DNA of 64,000 bases. Origin: Coptis chinensis. Taxonomy: Eukaryota > Streptophyta > Magnoliopsida > Ranunculales > Ranunculaceae. The position numbers and the translations under genes were made by a program. Position 1 is the stretch's first letter, and each line of letters opens with the position of its first letter. Below are positions 1-11,250 of the stretch, in pieces. The notes beneath the pieces are model-generated. The model saw nothing but the letters and a program-made list of their open reading frames with translations. It made no database searches and was not told where the DNA came from. The DNA lies in NCBI GenBank assembly GCA_015680905.1, contig CM027377.1, positions 39,022,501 through 39,086,500 of the forward strand, written 5' to 3'.

Positions 1-403
1 TTTGTAAACGAACCGCTAGGCATTTCATAGTATTACTCATTGTATATATGTTTATTGTAGATGATTGATTATTATGCATACATTAGCTTAGGTTTTAGAC
101 TTGATTACTCTATATGCATTGCTAGTGAGAGGTATAGTTAATTTAGAGCATGAATAAGGAAACAATAGTTTTATTTCTTAGTCGATTTTGTAGTATAGAT
201 GAAGTTTGTGAGTACCTTCCTTTGGAAAACTCTCACGAGGCTATAACTTCGTCCACTAGGGAATTCCTAGTGGTTTTAAGGCCTTGTTACATATGGTCAA
301 TGCAATCGACTCAGTAAACGAGTAGATAGAACTCCATTTTTGGTAACTTATTCTAATTTCTCATCTTTGCTTGAGGACAAGCAAAATGCTGTTTGGGGGT
401 GGT
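1..403 (+). mobile_element. 3' internal end of Athila-like LTR element A (partial)
   Basis: This non-coding stretch matches 42060-42468 almost base for base, and also matches the reverse complement of 45169-45600, so it is the 3' internal end of the same LTR retrotransposon family. Near its end it carries the pair of motifs usual for Athila-type elements: a TTGAGGACAAGC box (about 373-384) and the polypurine tract TTTGGGGGTGG (392-402), which primes plus-strand DNA synthesis and sits directly against the LTR start (TG at 404). The rest of element A lies outside the window. The family and boundary are secure; which complete element it belonged to cannot be said. Confidence 0.85.
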
Positions 404-1965
404 TGATAAGAGCCCAAAAGTGTAGTTTTAACCCTGTAACAGTCATACTTTTAGACCAATTATGTGAGTAATAATTAAGAGTTAATACTGATTACGTGTT
501 TTTATGCGTTCCAGGCTTCAAAGTCAATTATGTGCAGAAATGTGCCACTTTCATGAGATAAAGGGGCAATGGTTGGTTGCTAAGGAGTTCCGTGATTAAA
601 GGCCAAGATTCAAAAAGACAAAGCCTTTGTAAAGCCCGGTCAAAAGATGAAAAGTTGACGCGGGCAGAAACAGCACACAAAGTCAGCAGAACTTCCGAAG
701 GCCGTATCTATGGACTCAAACCTCGGAATTGGGCCTATCTTATGTCAAACGACCGGCTCGAAAAGAGCTTTCTAATGGTCTAAGCCTTGACCCAATCAGA
801 AGAGTAAAAGTGGATGAAAATTCTGTTGAAGCCAAATCCAGCTGAAGAGCCCTTTCCGGACTGAAAGAATTGGGTTTTGGGCCCGATTTTCCGGCCCAAA
901 ACATGGCGCCAAGCCCATGCACGATTTTTGGATCTGAAAGTATAAAAACAAAAGCTTGACTCTTTATTAATGGTAGATAGTTAGACCTAGATTAAAATTT
1001 TGATTAGTTAGCCTCCAGTAATTAGTTTTAGAACTTAGTTTTAGAATTTCAATTAGTTAATTAATTAGTTTTTCATATCTCGTTTTAGATCTAGTTTCAT
1101 GTTTAATTAATTACTTTAGAACAAAGTAGATTATTAATTTAGTATTTGAATCATTGTTTTATTATTCATTAGATTAATAAAATAGTGTTCTTGGTAATCT
1201 AGTTTCATTTTCCATTTACTTATTTAGTTTAATTCTTAGATTCAATTATTTGTCTTTATTAGATTGAATAGATTTTTGCATGAGTAGTTTCCACTTGAGT
1301 TTAAATAAGCAAAGTTTCAATCTTTATATCATGTCTTGTTCGAATTTGATTGGGAATGATAGCGTGATGATTCTCGGCTAAACCTCCATTAGAGGTGGTT
1401 GCGAAGCCTTGATGAAGGCTTGATTCGTGTTAATGTTGAATAGTCATAATTTCCTTTCCACTCTAGAAATGATTAGTTCACCATGAGAATGGGTGTAATC
1501 GTTCACATGCTAGTTATGAATTGGTAGAAATACCATGTGTAATTAGGGATTAGGAATAACCAGATTGTTCTGCGAAGCAGTTCAATTCGGATTACGACGA
1601 TTCGTCGTTAGCGGATTAAGTTGAGCTAAGGTGGAATCAATCCCCCTCTAACTCCTTATCATAGAATCGACGTAGTATTCCCATAGTTGTTTAAATAGTA
1701 GACTAGTTGCATCTTGTGGTTAGTTGCATCGTAGTCTAGTTATCATTTCATAAATCTCTCATTAGACTTAGAGTAGAGTAATTAGACTAGAAAAACACAA
1801 AGATCTTGGAAGGACTAGGAGTGGAACGAACTTCCTACTCCACTATATCTGTTCAATAGATCGAGAGTAGAACAATCTTTGATAAATTTAAGCATGTAAT
1901 TAAGTTTTAGTTTACTTACGTTTTGAGGTATTGTTCATTTCGTAGGTAAACTTTATTCTTTTTAT
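404..1965 (+). repeat. LTR 1 (3' LTR of element A), 3' end clipped
   Basis: Starts TGATAAGAGCCC directly after a polypurine tract and matches LTR 2 and LTR 3 along its length. The complete copies end ...ACATTTATCA; this one stops at about CTTTTTAT, so the last 8-9 bases are missing, and a few G-rich bases lead into the next LTR. The early part contains a short spurious reading frame (577-783) that recurs in each LTR copy and is not treated as a gene. The LTR would carry promoter and polyadenylation signals, but I do not place them exactly. Confidence 0.9.
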
Positions 1966-1971
1966 GTGGGG

Positions 1972-3540
1972 AGATAAGAGCCCAAAACTGTAGTTTTAAC
2001 CCCTTAACCATCATACTTTTAGACCAGTTATGTGAGTAATAATTAAGAGTTAATACTGATTACGTGTTTTTATGCATTTCAAGCTTCAAAGTCCATGATA
2101 TGCAGAAATGTGCCACTTTAGCGAGATAAAGGAGCAAAGGTCGGTTGCTAAGGAGTTCCGTGATTAAAGACCAAGATTCAAGAAGACAAAGCCTTTGTAA
2201 AGCCCGGTCAAAAGCTGAAAAGTCGACGCGGGAAGAAACATCACACAAAGTCAGCAGAACTTCCGAAGGCCATATCTTTGGACTCAGACCTCGGAATTGG
2301 GCCTACCTTATGTCAAACCGACCGGCTCGGAAAGAGCTTTCCAACGGTCTAAGCTTTGACCTAATCAGAGGAGAAAAAGTGGATGAAAAGTTTGTCGAAG
2401 CCAACTGCAGCTGAAGAGACCTTTTTGGACTGAAAGAATTGGGTTTTGGGCCCGATTTTCCGACCCAAAACATGGCTCCAACCCATGCACGATTTTTGGA
2501 TCTGAAAGTATAAAAACAAAAGCTTGACTCTTTGTTAATGGTAGATAGTTAGACCTAGATTAAAAATTTGATTAGTTAGCTTCCATTAATTAGTTTTAGA
2601 ACTTAGTTTTAGAATTTCAATTAGTTAATTAATTAGTTTTTCATATCTTGTTTTAGATCTAGTTTCATGTTTAATTAATTACTTTAGAACAAAGTAGATT
2701 ATTAATTTAGTATTTGAATCATTGTTTTATTATTCATTAGATTAATAAAATAGTGTTCTTGATAATCTAGTTTCATTTTCCATTTACTTATTTAGTTCAA
2801 TTCTTAGATTCAATTATTTGTCTTTCTTAGATTGAATAGATTTTTGCATGAGTAGTTTCCATTTGAGTTTAAATAAGCAAAGTTTCAATCTTTATATCAT
2901 GTCTTGTTCGAATTTGATTGGGATAGATAGCGTGATGATTCTCGGCTAAACCTCCATTAGAGGGGGTTGCGAAGCCTTGATGAAGGCTTGATTCGTGTTA
3001 ATGTTGAATAGTCGTAATTTCCTTTCCACTCTAGAAATGATTAGTTCACCATGAGAATGGGTGTAATCGTTCACATGCTAGTTATGAATTGGTAGAAATG
3101 TCATGTGTAATTAGACATTAGGAATAACCAGATTGTTCTGCGAAGCAGTTCAATTCGGATTACATCGATTCGTCGTTAGTGGATTAAGTTGAGGTAAGGT
3201 GGAATCAATCCCCCCCTAATTCCTTATCATAGAATCGACGTAGTATTTTCATAGTTGTTTAAATAGTCGACTAGTTGCATCTTGTGGGTAGTTGCATCGT
3301 AGTCTAGTTATCATTTCGTAAATCTCTCATTAGACTTAGAGTAGAGTAATTAGACTAGAAAACACAGCATGCGGAAGGACTAGGAGTGGAACGAACTTCC
3401 TACTCCACTATATCTGTTCAATAGATCGAGAGTAGAACAATCTTTGATAAATTTAGACACGTAAAATAAGTTTTAATTTACTTACGTTTTGAGTTTTATC
3501 GTTCATTTCGTAGGTAAACTTTATCTTTTTACATTTATCA
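1972..3540 (+). repeat. LTR 2 (5' LTR of element B)
   Basis: About 1.57 kb, near-identical to LTR 1 and LTR 3 (42469-43997). The first dinucleotide reads AG instead of TG (AGATAAGAGCCC), so one terminal base has changed. It ends ...TTTATCA and is followed at once by a primer-binding site, which makes it the 5' LTR of element B. Confidence 0.92.
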
Positions 3541-3542
3541 AA

Positions 3543-3555
3543 TGGCGCCGCTGCC
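3543..3555 (+). other. Primer-binding site, tRNA-Asp type
   Basis: TGGCGCCGCTGCC begins two bases after the LTR end. The Athila-group site complementary to the 3' end of tRNA-Asp is TGGCGCCGTTGCC, so one base differs. This is where minus-strand DNA synthesis would be primed. Confidence 0.85.
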
Positions 3556-4069
3556 ATCTTAGTTTCACCTTTAGCATTGTTTTCATAGTATAATTAGTTA
3601 TTTTTAAGTCCCATTAAACCCACCCACCCTTGTTTGATTCATACTGTGGTTGTCCGTTTCAGCATTGAAAAGTTCCTCGAAAAATTACATGGAGCGCACC
3701 TGCGCCCAAACGCCTGGAACCCTGAGCGCGACCTGCTGCCCAAACTGAGCACGACCCGCGCTCCAACACTGTTACTTGAAGTTACACGGAACTCACCTGC
3801 GCCCAAAGTGAGCACACCCGCGCCCTGAGCTGAATTTTGCCGGATTTCCACAGGTTTGATTCGAACTCCGATTTTTCAAGTTTTAGTGTGTTCTAACTTG
3901 TTATATACAATGAACACGCGTAAACAAGGCGCTATTCATAAGCGAAGCAAGGGCCTTGCAATCAGGTATTCCTTTCTTCCACACCGCGATCTCTGTTAGA
4001 GGTTTATACTAGTATATCGAGATTGTTTGGAGTGTTGGCGTGTTTAGGTAAGTTTGGTCTTAGCCTTGT
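3556..4069 (+). other. GC-motif leader upstream of gag
   Basis: Untranslated leader. Between 3692 and 3830 it holds an imperfect series of GAGCGCACCTGCGCCC-like units (clear copies at 3692-3707 and about 3792-3804, decayed ones between), each followed by CAAA or similar. The same 16-mer recurs upstream of ORF3 (10104, 10208), and related repeats occur in element C's leader (50929-51080). A short open frame over it (3634-3828) is a by-product of the GC-rich repeats. Confidence 0.7.
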
Positions 4070-5730
4070 ATGAGATTAAGGTCTGGTCGAACAAAAACAC
4101 CGAACGTAATTACACGACAACGTCAACAAACAAGTCTATCTAGTATACCACCCACTACATCTCTAGCTACTATTTCACACACACCACATGATATAATGCC
4201 TGAAGAAGGAGAGACTCCTCTCTCTGACTTCTACAAAGCCTTGAGCGATAGCCCCAAATCTTGCATCGTTCTAGCGGACCGATGGGGGGATTTCGAATCC
4301 CCAAATATTTTAATTTGTTACCCGCTTTTTTCATGGTTTAGACCATGAAAAACCTTATCGGCTACATCGTAGGATTGAACAAGTCCTAACAACAATCCAC
4401 CATCCTACGATCGGTCTTGGAACAAATTAAAACGAGGGTATTCCCTTTCACCTTAGCCGATAAAGGCGGTGTCTTGGTTAACCCAAAGCCTAATTCGTGG
4501 ACTCGTGGGCTAAACTTGTTCAACTGTTTATGGAACATTTTTACCCACCCCTAAAGACGGATGAGATGCTTTCCAAGATTCATTTCTTTCGACAAAATCC
4601 TCATGAATCATTTTCAGAGGCTTGGAATCGTTTCACCGATCTCCTTATAGAGTGTCCACATCATAACCTAGCGAAAGACACATTAGTTCGTGGCTTTTTC
4701 AAAGGACTTCTACACCACCATAAAGAAGTCTTTGACATAATGAATGGGGGTAGTAACGATATCCACCGCTCCGCTAGTTCTTCTAATACAGTTAAGGTCG
4801 CGGTATTTTTGAAATTAAACACGATCCCGAGCTTAAAACTCTAATCGAATCACTCACTAAAAAGGTAGAGGCCATTTCTGTTCAACAAAAGCCTATCCCC
4901 GTCATGAATGTAAATTCAAATCCATGTAGTTTCTGTTGGAGTCCTGAGCATCCCGACTCCCTCTTGTCCTATAATAGCCTATGAACAGGGCTTGTTCCAT
5001 TAATAGTGAACCTAGCCCCTTGGAGACAAAATCCCAACTTCGGTTGGAGAAATAACCAACACGCCACACCTCTAGGGTACAATAATCAATATGTTAGGCC
5101 AAACGACCGTTATAACCAAGCTCCACCCACGACAAGGGCGGTCGGGGTAATTATAATAATTATAACAACCAAGTGCAACCTCGACAAGGTCAAGCACAAG
5201 GTCAAGGTAGTTATAATAATTATAATGCTAATAGAGGTATCGTTCCGGTAAATAATAACTATCAAAATCCGCCCATAAATATATCACGCGAGATAGTTCC
5301 AGTCATACCACCCGTGACTACTACACCCACACAACCGGATCGTCTTGACACCTTCATACAAGTGAGCCAAAAACTTTTCCAAACCATGCCTCAATCTAAC
5401 CAACAACTTCTACAATCCGTTAATAATTTAAGCCAACAGTTGGCCCAAGATAAAGCCCAACCCAAAGGTGTGTTTCCAGGTCATGCAATACCTAATCCTA
5501 AAACAACAAACACGGCCTTTGAGGTAACCGATAATACTAGTAATGAATATGAAAATGTAGGTGAGCTAAATGCCATCACCACCGCTCCGGCAGTGGTTGA
5601 TAACAAAGTAACTATGTCTATAGTTACCCCACCAGTAGCCCCTACACCTGCTGTTTTACTAGATACCGAAATAGAAACTGAAGAGCCTACCACTGTAGAG
5701 GTACCAATTACAACACAACCTAAGAAATAG
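4070..5730 (+). pseudogene. Athila-type gag (decayed)
   Basis: Structural protein that packages retrotransposon RNA. The start MRLRSGR is typical of this group. The retrotransposon gag core lies at about 4400-4770: after a frame change, a segment with FPFTLADK is followed by SWAKLVQLFMEHFYPP, then an ESFSEAWNRFTDLL stretch and a CPHH motif. About 4920-4970 shows a decayed zinc-knuckle region with Cys-X2-Cys and His. From 5000 on it is Asn/Gln/Pro-rich. At least three frameshifts break it. The final stop TAG at 5728 corresponds to CAG in element D (about 63893), so gag and protease were originally one frame. The family assignment is firm; the protein is not functional as read. Confidence 0.88.
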
Positions 5731-6350
5731 AAAGCCAAGGTTAAACATCCAGGTGATACATATGCTAAATATAGAGAGAAACCACCGTTTCCACAAAAAT
5801 TAGCCATGTTAACTAGGGATACAAATTATGAGGAGATTAGGGGCGTTTTCAAGAATTTAACTATAAACCTTCCTTTCCTCGAAGCTATTAAAAAGCTACC
5901 ACACCATGCTATGTTTCTTAAGGAGTTGTGTACTACTAGGCGTAAGACCAATATACCAAAAGACACTTTTTTAACAGAACAATTCCCAACTCTATCTGAA
6001 CATAATGGAATTGTTAAGTACAAGGACCCTGGTCGTCCTACTGTACAATGCACCTTAGGAGATTCCTATACAACGACCGCGTTATTAGATATGGGGGCAA
6101 GTGTTAACTTACTCCTGTTTTATTTGTATAGACAAATAGGTCTAGACGAGATGCAACCCACTAAAATGATGTTGCAATTAGCTGATCGGTCTATTAAGTA
6201 TCCTAAGGGTGTGGTCGAAAATGTGCTGCTAAAAGTTCAGGAATTCTACTATCCGACTGATTTTGTCATCCTCGATACAGAAGTCGCTAACGACTTTGTC
6301 CCGATCATCTTAGGGCGTCCTTTCCGCAATTGCCGGTCGCTTTATTAATT
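5731..6350 (+). pseudogene. Athila-type aspartic protease domain
   Basis: Continues the gag frame. It opens with a Pro-rich linker ending KPPFPQKL, typical of the gag-protease border in Athila elements, followed by the conserved LPHHAMFLKEL block. The retropepsin active site is present as LLDMGAS (about 6085-6105; relatives have DLGAS, and the catalytic Asp is kept). Downstream are LQLADRS and the flap-side block PIILGRPF at about 6300-6325. Right after GRPF the frame shifts, giving an artificial end at 6348. The domain would cut the gag polyprotein during particle maturation. Confidence 0.88.
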
Positions 6351-7231
6351 GCGCGATGGTTCGATGTCCATGTCTTTTGGCCATCTTCTTTGTTGAAGTA
6401 AATGTTTTTAAAACAAAGACACATTTACCCGATTCGCCTATGGATGGAGAGGTTAGCATGATCGAGAGCTTCGCCGAGATTATTTCAACAACACGTTCCC
6501 GATAATCATATGCCCAAATTTCTTTCCTTTGGAAGTTGGACTCAACATTTTCATCCCTACACTTGTTGATACACATATTACGGATGAGGGCCGAGATAGA
6601 TGACTTTCTTAAAGATATAGAGGAGTACCATAGTAATGTGGATATGACCAATCTAGATGAGGAATTCGATGAGTTTCTTAGAGCAGGTGATGATTCACCC
6701 TATCAAGAACTACTTTTGCACAACATCCACCTCGACTCCCCTCATTCCACCCTTTCAAAGGAATCTCGAGTTTGCACTTTCGATCCTTTTGTTTCTCCCT
6801 GTGCTTCATAATTTTTTAAATCCACCTAGTAAACAAATACTTCAAAAAGACAAACCATTTGACACCTTCATTTTCAGACTTGAGACAGTCCCTACCTACA
6901 CCATGAATGAGTTTTGTGCTAAACCCACATCCTCATTGTTTACATACTTTCCTTCTACAACTTATCCATATCCACCATATCTTCCACAACCATTCACTTT
7001 TCCACACTTATTCACTAGGACACCCTCTCGTTCAAAGATGAAAAAGAAGGTGCATGATAGGTTACGTTATAGGTCTATCCGACTTCGATTTCAGTTCACT
7101 AGGTTGCGTCATAGGAAATCTTGGTGCTTGATTGTGTTTGGATATGTTTTCTGTGATACTTATTTATGGAATGATCCACAACTATTTCGATTGTTGATAT
7201 ATGATAAACTGCATGTTCATACATATGTTTA
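6351..7231 (+). pseudogene. Conserved C-terminal domain fused to protease, in place of pol
   Basis: In usual Athila elements the frame runs from protease into reverse transcriptase. Here, after GRPF, it runs into a different domain of about 290 residues. Its best copy is in element D (62399-63265); this copy has frameshifts near 6480, 6590 and 6780. Visible parts are an acidic segment (DDFLKDIEEYH, FDEFLRAGDD), a Pro/Phe/Tyr-rich stretch with many PP and YP pairs, a basic run (MKKKVHDRLRY...RHRKSW), and a hydrophobic tail ending near LFRLLIYDKL. No enzyme motif is recognised. It recurs in all four copies in the window. Function unknown. Confidence 0.7.
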
Positions 7232-7516
7232 GATAAAGTCTCGAGTATCGACTATAAATTTCGTTTTTTGTGTTTGGTGCATTTCCTTTCATTTCAGATA
7301 TTGGTGAGTGCACCATTAAGGTAACCGGGCCCTCCCTATGGAATGTGTGGCTATAAGTACCGGATCCTAAGTCCACGTTTAATATAATTCACGTTTTCTA
7401 CTCTTGCATGTTTTCTCGGATTTTTGAGTCATGTTTCTCTATGGGGTGAATTATGTCATTATTGCTTATTGTTTTTCTATATGTTAATCTGTATTTATAA
7501 ATAAAAAAAAAAAATA

Positions 7517-7598
<82 letters not shown>

Positions 7599-8390
7599 TA
7601 ATAAACATAGTAAGATAGGAAGTCTCGAATCGACTTTAAAAAAAAAAAAAAAAAATTCTAAACTCTGTTGTAAAAAATTTGTTTGGGGGTGGGGTGTTCG
7701 TGTTTCTATCCTAGAATGTTTTATGTCCCATTAGAGTTGCTTAGGCCATTTAATTGCATTCCGATTCCGGTTGACATAATCTATGAATTTAGAGTTCATT
7801 CATTCGCATAACTTACGTCATGCACGCACTTCGAGGCATTTTCTATTATCTTATATGTCATCCACGGTCAGAATAGATTGTTTTATGGATCATTGGATTG
7901 GAAATTCTCTCCTAATCATTTCCATATCTCATTCGCAAAAATCGGACCGGTAACGAAGCGGCAATGTTAGTTTGAAGTTGCGCTAAAAATCGACAAAAAT
8001 TCAAAAAATTCGAATTGGGCTTGGGCCCAACCCAAGACGCGACGGCGCAAATAAGACTAGCGCCACTTTGTTTCCACCAACAAGTCGCGTTCTTCACTTC
8101 TCCAAACCGCCATTAACAACCAACAAAGCTTCAAATCCTAACTAAAAAATAAAATTAAAAAGAAACCTAACTACACCACGCCACACATCCAAATCAATTT
8201 CAAATCTCTCAAAAACCTTTCCACCACCACCTCCAGCCTTTTGCAAAACCAAAACCACCAAAAATCCAAAGATTGGAACTGCCGATCCACCACCGCCACC
8301 ACCGCGCACCACCACCATTGTTGTTCCGGTGAGGTTGTTCCTCATTGCTTCCTACACCTTCTACAAACCCTAAATCGATACAAACTTCCA
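7232..8390 (+). other. Inter-ORF segment with polypurine-like site
   Basis: No coding signal. It contains a short GGGCCCTCCC block near 7327, an (AT)n tract (7521-7594), an A-rich run (7638-7655), and at 7678-7695 a polypurine-like TTTGTTTGGGGGTGGGG, much like the true tract before the 3' LTR although no LTR follows here. From about 8020 a leader precedes ORF2; its decayed GCGC-rich part at 8035-8065 aligns with a clearer GGGGCGCAGGTGCGC copy in element D at about 61660. Confidence 0.65.
7521..7594. repeat. (AT)n microsatellite
   Basis: About 37 uninterrupted AT dinucleotides following an A-rich run. It is absent from the corresponding place in element D (about 62100), so it expanded in this copy. 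Confidence 0.97.
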
Positions 8391-9444
8391 ATGGCTCAAA
8401 AGGCGGATTTTTGCGAGCAAGCATTTATTGGCGACGCGTCCGCTACCGTTTTCTGGTGATGAAATGATTAGTAGTGATTGGGAGTAGCTTGTGGTACTCG
8501 ACCGACGCCTTTTACCACGAAGAGTTAGTCCGACGATTTTACAACATGAGGGAGTTGGAGGGGAATAGAATTTTCGTTACGGTGGCAAAGAGGAGGAAGG
8601 AACTAACTGTTGGGTTGTTGCCTGAGATTCTAGGCATTTCGCCTAGAATCCATCTGGATGCCACGTTACAGGAGTCCCAATACAATGGGGTAGAGCCTTT
8701 GAAGAACGTGACTGTTACCAATAGGAGCTACAATACAAGCTCGCATTGTGTTCGCGGGCATCCCTCGGAACCAACCGGCATTTGGCTGCGACTCGATGGA
8801 TTGGTCGAGCGCCCTAGGGAAGGAGAAGGTCGGCGACATCGGTTCGAACTGCCTCCACATTCGTGGATACTCCAGAGCGTAAGTATGAGTTACGTATCTT
8901 GGAGTTTTTGCCTAACATGATTAGGGGAGTAGGGAAGTCTATTGCACCTCTCCCTATGTTGATAACCAAGATCATGCTGAAGTTGAGAGCGACTCCGACG
9001 TCTGATAGGATTTACCTCACCCTACACCGAAATCCTCGTATTTATAAGGATTGTGTCCAACGAGTTTGGAGGTTGCCTGAGGATAGGGTAGTCGACGAGG
9101 AGGACGTCGGAAATGAGAATGACTCGGAGGACGAAGAGGACTTGACATGTTTTGATGATGATGCCTTGGAAAGGTGTTGGTCAGATGCAGAACGCATGGC
9201 TGTGATTCATCGTGGCATGCGTTCACTCAATACTATCTGTGAAAACCTCTGGACTCGACAAGCTACTATCCACCATAACTTCGAGATTCGTACCCAGCGA
9301 GAGGATGAGCGGTGGGAACAGATGATGTGGCCGAAGCTAGAAGCTCGGCGCCCGATTCGAGCCGATATGCTTGCGCGCTTCCCACCTCAAAGGGATTCTC
9401 TTCCGAGGATACATCATCGAGGCACGTCGCCCGAAAGAATTTAA
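8391..9444 (+). pseudogene. ORF2, Athila ORF1 / plant 'transposon protein'-like
   Basis: Start MAQKADFCEQAF at 8391. A stop or frameshift at about 8455 and another near 8750-8860 break it. The core (8474-8720) includes YHEELVRRFYNMRELEG, then a segment with LTVGLLPEILGI, the pattern seen in Athila ORF1 proteins and the 'putative plant transposon protein' family. The C-terminal part (8863-9444) has an acidic run (VDEEDVGNENDSEDEEDL) and a charged, probably helical end. A second copy lies on the minus strand at 60346-61359. ORF3 downstream looks like a divergent paralogue. The function of this protein family is not known to me; the family call is moderate. Confidence 0.7.
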
Positions 9445-10162
9445 TGGTGCTGGCCCATCGGGGATTTCGGGGAGCCATCTCGGGCGTGTGCCCTCTGCTA
9501 CCAGTACCGATGTGTTTAGGGATAGTATAGCTTGATGATTTTTATTTGTAGTTTTATTATTGTTAGTTATTTTAATGTCAGTTTTAATTCGGTAATTTGA
9601 ATTTTGTAGTGAAATGTACTTTGAATGAAAATTTTAATATAATGCGGTTATTTTCATTGTGCGTGGTTGTTTAATATTGATCCCACCTTCCCAAATTGTT
9701 TGGGGGTGGTATTATCTGTTCCAGCATGATTTTTTTATGACCCTCATTTTTAGAAGTTATTTCGGAGTCAGGGTGAGAATATTGGCGATCTGGGCATATC
9801 TATGAATAAATATTGGTTAGGATGAAATCCCGATAAGTTAAGTAGTTTTATCCTAAATTCAACCTAAAAGATACTAGGGTTGTTTTAGAATCAAGAATAT
9901 GAGTTGTTTCCGTTTCGGGTTTGAAAATTTTAGTATGCCATAAAAACTTTCTGGCAACTTCCTGATTCGTTTTAGCAACTTAAAACCTATAAAAACTTCA
10001 TTCATTATACACTCACAACCCACACTACACCTAACTTCCATCACTCACCTTTCACTCCCACGTTTCCGGTTGTTCTTCACCATATTCAAAAATCAACACC
10101 TCGGAGCGCACCTGCGCCCTAGTCTCTGTCAGAAAGTTTGGTAAAAGCGGCATTGCCAAAAG
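9445..10162 (+). other. Inter-ORF segment with second polypurine-like site and leader
   Basis: Non-coding. TTGTTTGGGGGTGG at about 9697-9709 is a second internal polypurine-like site, again with no LTR behind it. After AT-rich sequence, a leader carries GAGCGCACCTGCGCCC at 10104-10119, identical to the gag-leader motif. Confidence 0.6.
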
Positions 10163-10689
10163 GTGGCGACTTCTGGCGCTTCAAACAATGGAACTCGAAA
10201 ATCATCAGAGCGCACCTGCGCCCTGACCTTCGTAAACACAAAAATTTCCAGTTTTCTGCGGGTTGTTCCCGGATCATTTGCAGCTGTTCCAGAGCATCGT
10301 TTTGAGATCACATCTCCTACAATAATACCGGAACAGTCTTTCGAAGATTTGTTCCAAAGCACTACTTATGGTGCTTGGTTTTTGGCGATCACATAACGTA
10401 GGTGGGAATCGCTTTTATGGTAAAAACCTGGCTTGAACTTTATTCTCCAACACTAGCATCTTATTTTTACGATAACTGCATTTTCTTTGAGAGACCAGAT
10501 GGAGAACAAGTGTTCTCCATCAACATTGATGATGAACCAATGGAAATTACCAGGTTCTTGCTAGCATTTGTTCTTGGACTTGCTATGCCCGCTGAAATAC
10601 AAGACCCATGGTGTTATTGGGTAGATAATATGTATGTCTAGTTTAGCTCGAGCCCATAGCATGAGGCATAAGTACCTTCTTATGCCTGT
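10163..10689 (+). pseudogene. ORF3, 5' part (interrupted by CACTA insertion)
   Basis: Two overlapping open pieces in different frames (10163-10396 and 10402-10641, then 10634 onward) read as one decayed gene. The second piece has the arrangement of ORF2: YFYDNCIFFERPDGEQVF, then EITRFLLAFVLGLAM, compared with RRFYNMRELEGNRIFV and TVGLLPEILGI. It therefore looks like a diverged paralogue of ORF2. The true start is uncertain because the second copy of the leader 16-mer (10208-10223) lies inside the first open piece. Coding resumes after the CACTA element at 28225. Confidence 0.55.
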
Positions 10690-11250
10690 CACTATACCAA
10701 AACAGGACATCCCTAACAGTCAGAAACCGTTACTAAAAATATTTGTAACGGTTTTTATGCGTCACAGTTTGGGCGTTGCTAATTCGTTATTAATATTAGT
10801 AACGGTTTATAACCGTTACATAATTATTTATTGTAACAGTTTCTAACCGTTACTAAAATATTTACTAACGGTTTTCTTTGCTCAATTGTATTGCTCTTTA
10901 GCAACGGTTTTATAAAATTAGTAACGCTTTTTGGTGTTACTCTTTTTTAACATCAGTAACGGTTTTATAACATTAGTAACGCTTTTTTGTGTTACTCTTT
11001 TTTAACATCAATAACGGTTTTATAAAAATAGTAACGCTTTTTTGTGTTACTCTTTTCTAACATTAGTAACGATTTTATAAAGTTAGTAACGCTTTTTTAT
11101 GTTACTATTTTCTAACATTAGTAACGCTTTTATAAAGTTAGTAACCCTTTTTTGTGTTACTCTTTTCTAACATTAGTAACGCTTTTATAAAATTAGTAAC
11201 GCTTTTTTGTGTTACTTATTGCAAAGCTTAGTAACGGTGAAGAACCGTTA
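10690..11250. repeat. CACTA left terminus and 55-bp subterminal repeat array
   Basis: After the 13-bp terminal motif come scattered GTAACGGTTTT motifs in both orientations, then six tandem copies of a 55-bp unit whose GTAAC boxes begin at 10921, 10976, 11031, 11086, 11141 and 11196. Each unit holds an imperfect inverted pair, GTAACGC and GTGTTAC, around a T-run. Subterminal repeats of this kind are the binding sites of TNPA-type proteins in En/Spm elements. Confidence 0.9.

Noticed and set aside
577-783. Short frames recurring in each LTR (577, 2145, 42720 and reverse copies)
   Set aside because: Conserved only because the LTRs are copies of one another; frames differ in length and carry different stops.
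5481-5807. 108-residue antisense frame over the gag end
   Set aside because: Shadow of the Thr/Pro/Val-rich sense frame; no matching frame retained in element D.
7521-7594. (AT)n tract as an origin or matrix-attachment site
   Set aside because: Ordinary microsatellite, absent in the sister copy; no supporting feature.
6350-10689. Hidden pol (RT, integrase) in element B
   Set aside because: Looked for YIDD-type, LDAYS-type and HHCC/DDE blocks in this stretch on both strands and found none; the proteins present are the C-terminal domain, ORF2 and ORF3.
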